47,861 nt of DNA from Planctomycetota bacterium (GTDB lineage: Bacteria; Planctomycetota; JACOTG01): the NCBI GenBank assembly GCA_016178505.1, contig JACOTG010000040.1, forward strand, positions 1 through 47,861. The letters are read 5' to 3'. Each line of letters starts with the position of its first letter. The first letter of the stretch is position 1. Positions 41,590-47,861 of this stretch are shown one piece after another. The notes under the pieces were generated by a model. It made no database searches, was not told where the DNA came from, and saw only the letters and a list, made by a program, of their open reading frames with translations. The position numbers and the translations under genes are program-made.

Positions 41590-44388
41590 ATGGCTCGCTT
41601 CCGCGACTTCTCGATCCATCGCAAGCTGACCGTGATCGTGCTCGCGACGTGCAGCCTCGCACTCTTGCTCGCTTGCGCGGCGATCATCCTCTGGGACCTC
41701 TCGGCGTTCCGCAAGGCGGCGGAGCGCGAACTGTCCGTCCTCGCCTCGGTCGTGGGCTCGAACAGCACGGCGCCGGTTACGTTCGGTGACGTGGCCTCGG
41801 CGAACGAAACCCTGGGAGCCTTGCGCGCAACCGCGCACATCTCCAGAGCGGTCGTCTACGGAGCCGACGGCCGTTTCTTTGCGGGCTATCGTCGTCCTGA
41901 AGCCAATGGTGAGTTCCCGGCGAGAGTCCCCGCGGATCTCGGGCCGAAGAGCGAAGGTGGGTTTCTGTCGCTCGTTCAGCCGTTCGGCCTCGCCGGCGAA
42001 CCGGTCGGGTTCGTGTTCATCGAATCGGACCTGAGCGACATGCGGAACCAGCTTCGGCAGCACGTGGAGATCATCGGCCTCGCGATCGCAGGAGCGTTCC
42101 TGATCGCGTGGGCGCTCTCGAGGTTCCTGATGAAGGCGGTCTCGAAGCCGTTCCTCCAGCTCGCCGAGACGGCGAGAGTCGTGTCGCGCGAAGGGAACTA
42201 CACCATTCGCGCGGCAAGAGCGGGCAACGACGAGGTCGGCTTCGTGATCGATCGCTTCAACGAGATGATCGCCAAGATCGAGGAACGCGACGCCATGCTC
42301 GAACGCCATCGACAGCACTTGAAGGACGAGGTGGCGGAACGAACGGCCGAGCTCCAGCAGGCAAACCAGGAGCTGCTAGCGGCGAAGGAGAGGGCCGAGG
42401 ACGGCAGCAGAGCGAAGAGCGAGTTCTTGGCGACGATGAGCCACGAGATTCGCACGCCGATGAACGGCATCGTCGGAATGACCGATCTCGCTCTCGACAC
42501 TCCGCTCGACGCCGAGCAACGAGAGTATCTCGAGATGGTCAAGTCCTCGGCGGATTGTCTGCTCACGATCATCAACGACATCCTCGACTTCTCGAAGATC
42601 GAGGCTCGAAAGATGGTGCTCGACCTCACCGATTTCCGGATTCGGGACTGTCTCGCGGACACGATGAAGGCTCTCGCTCTTCGCGCGGACGAAAAGGGCC
42701 TCGAACTCCTCTGCTCGGCGAGCCCCGACGTTCCCGAGTTCGCGCACGGCGATGCCGGACGAATCCGCCAGATCCTCATGAACCTCGCGGGAAACGCGAT
42801 CAAGTTCACCGCACGCGGCGAGGTCGCGGTCGACGTCGACGTGGAGTCCAAGGCGGCGAATGCCATCTGCCTACACTTCGCGGTGCGCGACACCGGCATC
42901 GGGATTCCGCCGGACAAGCTGGAAGCGATCTTCGATCCGTTCACGCAAGCCGACGGCTCGACGACTCGGAAATTCGGCGGGACGGGGCTGGGACTGACGA
43001 TTTCCTCTCGATTGGTGTCGGCCATGAGCGGCCGAATCTGGGTGGAGAGCGAGGTCGGCAAAGGAAGCGCGTTCCACTTCACGACCGTGCTCGGGGTTGC
43101 CGAATCGACGGCGCCGCCGAGTCCCGCGGTCGCAGCAGAAGCGCTATGCGGGATGCCGGTGCTCGTCGTCGACGACAACGCGACGAACCGCTTCCTTCTC
43201 GATCGTCTGCTCCGCAAATGGGAGATGGTGCCGACGCTGGTGGACTCCGGCGAAGCGTCGCTGCGCGAGATGGCAGCCGCTCGGGTCGCCTCGAATCCCT
43301 TCCCGCTCGTGGTACTCGACGTGCACATGCCGGGCATGGACGGCTTCAGCGTCGTCGAGAGGATTCGCTCCGACTCGAAGCTCGCGGGCGCGATCGTCGT
43401 GATGCTCACGTCCGCAAGCCTTCCAGAGGACTCGGCTCATTGCCGGAAGCTCGGCATTTCGGCGTATCTCGTCAAGCCGATCAGTGAACGCGATCTGCGG
43501 ACGGCGATTCTCACGGCGATCGGCCGCGCCCCGAATCGGGATTCGAAGTCGCTCGCGGTAACGACCGACTCGATTCGCGAAGACCGGTTGCGGCTCCGCG
43601 TTCTCGTGGGTGAAGACAACGTCGTGAACCAGAAGCTGATCGCGCGCACGCTGGAGAAAATGGGTCATTCGGTCGTCGTCGCTGCGGATGGCCGGAAGGT
43701 CCTCGAGGCGCTGGAACGAGAGTCGTTCGACCTCGTCCTCATGGACGTGCAAATGCCGGACGTCGACGGACTCACGGCTTCCCGAACGATTCGGGAAAAC
43801 GAGAAGACAACGGGAACTCATGTGCCGATCGTCGCGTTGACGGCGTACGCGATGCAGGGCGATCGAGAGCGCTGCCTTGCGGCCGGCATGGACGACTACG
43901 CAAGCAAGCCGCTCCAAACGCGAGAGCTGACTCGCGTGCTCGATCGATTGTTTCCGGCAGACGAGCGCCGACGCGAGACTTCGTCGACGGCCGAGCCCCG
44001 GCCGAAGACCGAAGCGCCGGTCGTCCCCGAGCCGCGGATGATGAACCACGAGGCGGCGCTCCGGCAACTCGACGGCGATCTCTCGCTCTTGAGAGAGCTC
44101 GGCCGGGCCTTCGCGTCGTCGAGCACGGGGCTCGTGTCCGGACTTCGATCGGCGATGGAGCGGCGCGATTCTGCCGCGGTGCACGCCCTCGTCCACAAGC
44201 TCCGAGGAACGTTGCCGATTCTCGGCGCCGGCTCGACGCTGGATCTCGCGTGTCGACTCGAATCGATCGTCGATGGCGCGGATTCGAGCGACGCGGACCG
44301 GGCACTGGCGGATTTCGACTCGGCCTTCTCGCGCTTGATGGAGGAAATCTCGGCTCTCGGCACTGACGACGCCGCGCCCCTCCGCTGA
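41590..44388 (+). CDS. CHASE8-type hybrid sensor kinase (HAMP-HisKA-HATPase-REC-REC-HPt)
   Basis: Inner-membrane phosphorelay protein of 932 residues. It has a first membrane helix (about 14-35), a periplasmic CHASE8-like sensor (36-155), a second helix (158-178) and HAMP plus coiled coil. H-box [16 protein letters not shown] follows with His285. ATPase boxes are N402 in [16 protein letters not shown] and [10 protein letters not shown]. Receiver 1 has Asp577 ([12 protein letters not shown]), receiver 2 has Asp719 ([13 protein letters not shown]), and the C-terminal HPt has His869 in HALVHKLRG. The full chain His-Asp-His ends without an output domain, so another regulator must receive the phosphate. 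The sensor faces the periplasm where the YfiR-like protein, 19 nt upstream, acts. ATG at 41590 is chosen because GAGGG lies ~10 nt upstream and the signal helix begins there. Confidence 0.93.
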   Translation: MARFRDFSIHRKLTVIVLATCSLALLLACAAIILWDLSAFRKAAERELSVLASVVGSNSTAPVTFGDVASANETLGALRATAHISRAVVYGADGRFFAGYRRPEANGEFPARVPADLGPKSEGGFLSLVQPFGLAGEPVGFVFIESDLSDMRNQLRQHVEIIGLAIAGAFLIAWALSRFLMKAVSKPFLQLAETARVVSREGNYTIRAARAGNDEVGFVIDRFNEMIAKIEERDAMLERHRQHLKDEVAERTAELQQANQELLAAKERAEDGSRAKSEFLATMSHEIRTPMNGIVGMTDLALDTPLDAEQREYLEMVKSSADCLLTIINDILDFSKIEARKMVLDLTDFRIRDCLADTMKALALRADEKGLELLCSASPDVPEFAHGDAGRIRQILMNLAGNAIKFTARGEVAVDVDVESKAANAICLHFAVRDTGIGIPPDKLEAIFDPFTQADGSTTRKFGGTGLGLTISSRLVSAMSGRIWVESEVGKGSAFHFTTVLGVAESTAPPSPAVAAEALCGMPVLVVDDNATNRFLLDRLLRKWEMVPTLVDSGEASLREMAAARVASNPFPLVVLDVHMPGMDGFSVVERIRSDSKLAGAIVVMLTSASLPEDSAHCRKLGISAYLVKPISERDLRTAILTAIGRAPNRDSKSLAVTTDSIREDRLRLRVLVGEDNVVNQKLIARTLEKMGHSVVVAADGRKVLEALERESFDLVLMDVQMPDVDGLTASRTIRENEKTTGTHVPIVALTAYAMQGDRERCLAAGMDDYASKPLQTRELTRVLDRLFPADERRRETSSTAEPRPKTEAPVVPEPRMMNHEAALRQLDGDLSLLRELGRAFASSSTGLVSGLRSAMERRDSAAVHALVHKLRGTLPILGAGSTLDLACRLESIVDGADSSDADRALADFDSAFSRLMEEISALGTDDAAPLR

Positions 44389-44496
44389 CGCGCCGCTTCG
44401 CTGAAAACCCGGTGTTTCACGCCGAAGCCCTGCCAAACGACGCCCCGCGCTGCACCGGTTCGGTCCCCGTCCCGATAACCGGATCTGATTGTCCTC

Positions 44497-44525
44497 TTGT
44501 GCCGTCCCGCTCGCGGGGGTAGAGT
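44497..44525 (+). promoter_or_regulatory. candidate promoter of the oxidoreductase genes
   Basis: TTGTGC (44497-44502) and TAGAGT (44520-44525) are separated by 17 bp. This predicts a start near 44532 and a leader of about 38 nt carrying the GGAGG site. The hexamers match the consensus only moderately. Confidence 0.35.
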
Positions 44526-44569
44526 GAGCGTCCCCTCCAAAGATCCATCGGCGCACCCGGAGGTGGCCC

Positions 44570-46792
44570 TTGGAGATTCGAGTCCACGGACGTGGCGGCC
44601 AGGGCGGCGTCACGTGCGCGAAGATCATCGCTGCCGTCTACTCGCGCCTCGGTAAGAGCGTCCAGTCGTTCGGCGATTATGCCGGCGAGCGCTCGGGCGC
44701 GCCCGTTCGCGCGTACACCCGCATCGGCGACGAACCGATCACGAACCGCAACAAGGTCTACCGGCCGAACCATCTCCTCGTGCTCGATCCGACGCTGCTC
44801 GGCGACGACACGGTGTCCGGCCTTCTGGAAGGCGGGACGTTGCTCGTCAACACGACCGTTCCACCCGACGCCCTCGGCGATCGATTCATCACTTACCGGG
44901 TTGCTACGGTCGACGCGACCGAGATCGCGCGGCGCCACGGCATCGGCACGCGATCGGTCGTGATCGTCAACACCACGATCGCGGGCGCGTTCGTCCGCAT
45001 GCTTGGCTTGCCGCTCGACGTCCTCGAGAAAACGTACGACCATCTCGGCCTTCGCAGCAACTTCGCGGCGGCAAGCGAGGCCTACCTCGCGGTGCGCGTC
45101 CGCGAAGCGCGCAAGACGCCGGCGCGTGCGACGCCGATCGCCGACGTCGTCGCCAAGTCTCTCGCCTCGCGGAACGGAGTCCTTCCTCTCACCGAGCACG
45201 TCGAGGGTCCGCCCACTCGACTCGAAACGGGCTCGTGGCGCACGCAGAAGCCACGTTACGTCCACCGCCTCGCACCGTGCAACGCGTGGTGCCCGGCGGG
45301 AGTCGACGTGATCGGATTCGTCGAGACGCTCGCGCGAAAAGGCGAAGCGGCGGCCGCCGCCGTCCTCGCACGCACGAACCCGCTCGCCGGAGTCTGCGGC
45401 CGCCTCTGTCCTGCGCCCTGCATGGAAGGCTGCAACCGCCGCGAGTACGACGGCGCCGTGAAGATCCGCGGGCTCGAGCGATGGATCGCCGACCACGCGA
45501 CCGTGGCGCCTGTGCGTCCCGAGACGAACCCCAAGCCGCGTCGCATTGCCGTCGTCGGCGGCGGGCCCGGAGGACTCAGTGCGGCTTACACCCTCTCGCG
45601 GAAGGGCCATCGGGTGACGCTCTTCGCCGCCGAGCGCGCTCTCGGCGGCATGCTGCTCACGGACGTCCCGAGCTTTCGTCTCCCGCGCGAGATCCTCGAA
45701 CGCGAAGTCGCCGGCATCGTCGACCTCGGCGTCGAGGTTCGCTGCGCCGAGGAGATCGACGCCGTGCGCCTCGAGGAGCTCTCGCGCGAGTTCGAAGCGG
45801 TCGTCCTCGCAAGGGGGCAGTCGCAGCCTCGAACGCTGAACGTACCCGGAGCATCGCTCACCGGAGTCGAGGACTCTGCTCGTTTCCTCCGCCGCGTGAA
45901 CGCGGGCGTCGACGTGAAGCTCGCCGGCCACGTGATCGTGCTCGGCGGTGGAACCGCCGCCGTGGATAGCGCGCGAGCTGCGCTGCGCGCCGGCGCGTTG
46001 CGCGTGACGCTTGCGTATCGGCGGAGCGGGCCCGAGATGCCGGCGATCCCCGAGGACGTCGACGCCGCGCGCGACGAGGGAGTGGAGATCCTCTACGAGA
46101 GCCAGCCCGTCGCGATCTACGGCGCCGGGCGCGTTCGCGGCGTCGAGTTCGCGAAGGTCTTCCTCGGCGCGCCCGACGAAACGGGTCGGCGGCGGCCGGT
46201 CGTGACCGATCGTCGCGTCCTCGTCGACGCCGACGGAGTGATCGTCGCCCTCGGCAGCGTCCCAGCGGAAAACCGCTCGTGGCTCCCGCAAGAATGGGAG
46301 ATTCGCGACGGTCGCGTCTTCCAGGGCGAGCGCGCTCTGAACGTGCACCTCGCCGGCGACCTCGCACGAGGCGAGGGCTCCGTTGCGCACGCAATCGGCG
46401 ACGGGCGCCGCGCCGCCGGTCTCGCGCTCCAATCGCTCGGCGTCGACGCCAAGCCGTTCGAGCGACCCGATCGGAAGACCGCGGTTCCCGTGACCGACAT
46501 CCGACTCGACCACTTCGTGCGGATCGCGCGCGCCCGCGAATCCTTCGAACCCGCGGCAACGCGTGTCCGCCATTTCGGCGAGGCGAGCCATGGCCTCGAC
46601 GACGCGCTCGAAGCACATCGATGCTTCTCGTGCGGAACGTGCACGCGCTGCGACACGTGCCTCGTCTACTGCCCCGAAGGGATCGTCCGGCGGCGTGGCC
46701 AGGCTTATTCGATCGATTACGCGTACTGCAAGGGCTGCGGCGTGTGCGTCACCGAGTGCCCGCGCAACGCGATGGAGATGGTGCAGGAATGA
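44570..46792 (+). CDS. 2-oxoacid:acceptor oxidoreductase gamma subunit fused to a GltD-like flavin module and ferredoxin
   Basis: Fusion of 740 residues. Residues 1-190 are the gamma subunit: IRVHGRGGQGGVTCAKIIAA, SFGDYAGERSGAPVRAYTRI, NHLLVLDPTLL. From about 235 a GltD/NfnB-like part begins, with the Fe-S cysteines LAPCNAWCPAGVDV and GVCGRLCPAPCMEGCNRRE, an FAD fold (AVVGGGPGGLSAAYTLSRKG), an NAD(P) fold (VIVLGGGTAAVDSARAAL) and VIVALGSVPAENR. The C-terminus is a 2[4Fe-4S] ferredoxin (CFSCGTCTRCDTC, then CKGCGVCVTECPRNA). This could join oxidative decarboxylation or reductive carboxylation of a 2-oxoacid to NAD(P)H. The TTG start has GGAGG 6 nt upstream. The alpha subunit starts in an ATGA overlap. 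The substrate is unknown. Confidence 0.9.
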   Translation: MEIRVHGRGGQGGVTCAKIIAAVYSRLGKSVQSFGDYAGERSGAPVRAYTRIGDEPITNRNKVYRPNHLLVLDPTLLGDDTVSGLLEGGTLLVNTTVPPDALGDRFITYRVATVDATEIARRHGIGTRSVVIVNTTIAGAFVRMLGLPLDVLEKTYDHLGLRSNFAAASEAYLAVRVREARKTPARATPIADVVAKSLASRNGVLPLTEHVEGPPTRLETGSWRTQKPRYVHRLAPCNAWCPAGVDVIGFVETLARKGEAAAAAVLARTNPLAGVCGRLCPAPCMEGCNRREYDGAVKIRGLERWIADHATVAPVRPETNPKPRRIAVVGGGPGGLSAAYTLSRKGHRVTLFAAERALGGMLLTDVPSFRLPREILEREVAGIVDLGVEVRCAEEIDAVRLEELSREFEAVVLARGQSQPRTLNVPGASLTGVEDSARFLRRVNAGVDVKLAGHVIVLGGGTAAVDSARAALRAGALRVTLAYRRSGPEMPAIPEDVDAARDEGVEILYESQPVAIYGAGRVRGVEFAKVFLGAPDETGRRRPVVTDRRVLVDADGVIVALGSVPAENRSWLPQEWEIRDGRVFQGERALNVHLAGDLARGEGSVAHAIGDGRRAAGLALQSLGVDAKPFERPDRKTAVPVTDIRLDHFVRIARARESFEPAATRVRHFGEASHGLDDALEAHRCFSCGTCTRCDTCLVYCPEGIVRRRGQAYSIDYAYCKGCGVCVTECPRNAMEMVQE

Positions 46793-47861
46793 GCGTCGAA
46801 CTCGTCAGCGCCAACCACGCAGCAGCGCTCGCCGCGGCACTCGCCGGTCGCGCGAACCGTACGGGGAGAGGATTCGGCGGCGGCGTCTACCCGATCACGC
46901 CGCAGAGCGAATGCATCGAGCTCCTCTGCCGGCAGAAGATCGAGAAGAGCCACGTCGTTCGCGTCGAGAGCGAGCACAGCGCCATGGCGGTGTGCATGGG
47001 GATGTCGCTCGCGGGAATGCGGACGTTCACCGCGTCGTCGTCGAACGGCCTCGCGTACATGGCCGAGAACGTGTTCGCCGCCGCGCTCTATCGCCTCCCG
47101 ATCGTGATGATGGCGGTGAATCGCACGCTCGGCCCGCCGTGGAACATCTGGGTCGACCACGGCGACACGCTCATGCTGCGCGATTCGGGATGGCTCCAAT
47201 TCTATTGCGAGGACAACCAAGAGGTCGCCGACTCGATCCTCCTCGGCTATCGACTGGCCGAAGATCGACGCATCCTGCTTCCCGTTCTCGTGTGCCAGGA
47301 CGCGTTCGTGCTTTCGCACACGATGATGCCCACAGATCTTCCCGAGCAGGATTCCGTGGACGCGTTCCTCCCGACGCTCGATCTGCCACATCGGATCGCG
47401 GACAAGGCGCGCGTCGTCGGCGGCCTCGACTTCCCGCACGAGACCGAAGTGCATCGTCGCCAGCACGCGAGCGCGATGGCGCGCGTGCCCGAGGTCTACG
47501 CGGAGTGCCAAGACGCCTTCGAATCGTCGTTCGGCCGGCGCCCCGCGGACGCGGTCGTTTCTTATCGCATGGAGGACGCGGACGTCGTCGTCGTCTCGAT
47601 GGGGACGACCGCGAGCACCGTGCGCACCGCGGTCGACGAAGCCCGCGACCGCGGCGTGCGAGCCGGCTCATTGCGCGTGAGGATGTTCCGGCCGTTCCCC
47701 GAGACCGAGTTGCGTGCGCGCCTCGCCGGTCGCGAGCGCGTCGCGGTGATCGACCGCGATCTCTCGCCCGGGCTCGGCGGCATCTTGTGGTCCGAGCTTC
47801 GAGCCTGCGCGGAGCCGGGAAGCGTCGTGCAGAACACGATCATCGGCATCGGCGGCGGCGA
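46789..47861 (+). CDS. 2-oxoacid:acceptor oxidoreductase alpha subunit, 3' end outside the window
   Basis: Thiamine-diphosphate-enzyme alpha subunit; 357 codons visible. The N-terminal pyrimidine-binding domain has GGVYPITPQSECIELL, ESEHSAMAVCMGMSLAGMRT, FTASSSNGLAYMAENVFAAA and VNRTLGPPWNIWVDHGD. The second domain begins near 270 with DADVVVVSMGTTASTVRTAV, followed by LRVRMFRPFPETELRARLAG. This matches the PorA type of pyruvate/2-ketoisovalerate/2-oxoacid:ferredoxin oxidoreductases. The beta subunit with the diphosphate site is expected beyond the right edge. Substrate range cannot be set. The start overlaps the end of the fused subunit gene in ATGA, so the proteins are made in equal amounts. 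Confidence 0.93.
   Translation, partial: MSVELVSANHAAALAAALAGRANRTGRGFGGGVYPITPQSECIELLCRQKIEKSHVVRVESEHSAMAVCMGMSLAGMRTFTASSSNGLAYMAENVFAAALYRLPIVMMAVNRTLGPPWNIWVDHGDTLMLRDSGWLQFYCEDNQEVADSILLGYRLAEDRRILLPVLVCQDAFVLSHTMMPTDLPEQDSVDAFLPTLDLPHRIADKARVVGGLDFPHETEVHRRQHASAMARVPEVYAECQDAFESSFGRRPADAVVSYRMEDADVVVVSMGTTASTVRTAVDEARDRGVRAGSLRVRMFRPFPETELRARLAGRERVAVIDRDLSPGLGGILWSELRACAEPGSVVQNTIIGIGGG

Noticed and set aside
1..47861. CRISPR arrays, tRNA or rRNA genes, insertion sequences and prophage signs.
   Set aside because: None was seen on reading the whole window; no regularly spaced repeats, cloverleaf-like segments or transposase motifs were found.

Overview
The window is a GC-rich stretch of a Gram-negative bacterial chromosome. 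An outer-membrane receptor, a pseudopilin, several secreted proteins and a full leucine-catabolic operon are all present. The hyalin-type and FG-GAP repeat proteins, sulfatase, DUF3568 lipoprotein and sigma-54 regulators would fit Planctomycetota, Myxococcota or Acidobacteriota. There is no rRNA or other phylogenetic marker, so the lineage is open.

Region 1 (1-12.3 kb) looks like a stress or buoyancy island. Two gas-vesicle structural genes (GvpA and a GvpJ/M-type paralogue) lead directly into a GAF-PAS-PAS histidine kinase that runs off the left edge. Next come maltooligosyltrehalose synthase (treY), a tiny membrane protein, an NtrB/NtrC-like kinase-regulator pair, about 1.9 kb with no convincing gene, and a secreted three-unit PRC-barrel protein. 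Two sigma-54-type -24/-12 sites lie here: one upstream of the gas-vesicle genes, and one exact match inside the gene-poor stretch.

Region 2 (12.6-29.1 kb) starts with a 1339-residue secreted repeat protein. A tightly overlapping leucine-degradation operon follows: methylcrotonyl-CoA carboxylase beta, methylglutaconyl-CoA hydratase, biotin carboxylase, a separate biotin carrier, and HMG-CoA lyase. Then come a GNAT acetyltransferase, a MarR-YceI-membrane protein operon with a perfect operator inside its promoter, a decayed toxin-antitoxin remnant, ychF and a sulfatase.

Region 3 (29.2-38.5 kb) holds a lipoprotein, a stand-alone receiver, and a five-gene overlapping operon of M28 peptidase, ABC ATPase, ABC-2 permease and two FG-GAP proteins. 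A GspK-like pseudopilin and an IrrE-like protein with an HxxxH motif follow as a pair.

Region 4 (38.7-47.9 kb) encodes a TonB-dependent receptor, a YfiR-like periplasmic protein and a CHASE8-type hybrid kinase, which together form a plausible envelope-spanning signalling chain. Last is a 2-oxoacid:acceptor oxidoreductase whose gamma subunit, GltD-like flavin module and ferredoxin domain are one protein, followed by its alpha subunit, cut by the right edge. Several genes lack a Shine-Dalgarno and have a -10 hexamer only 7-11 nt before the start codon, which suggests leaderless or near-leaderless mRNAs.
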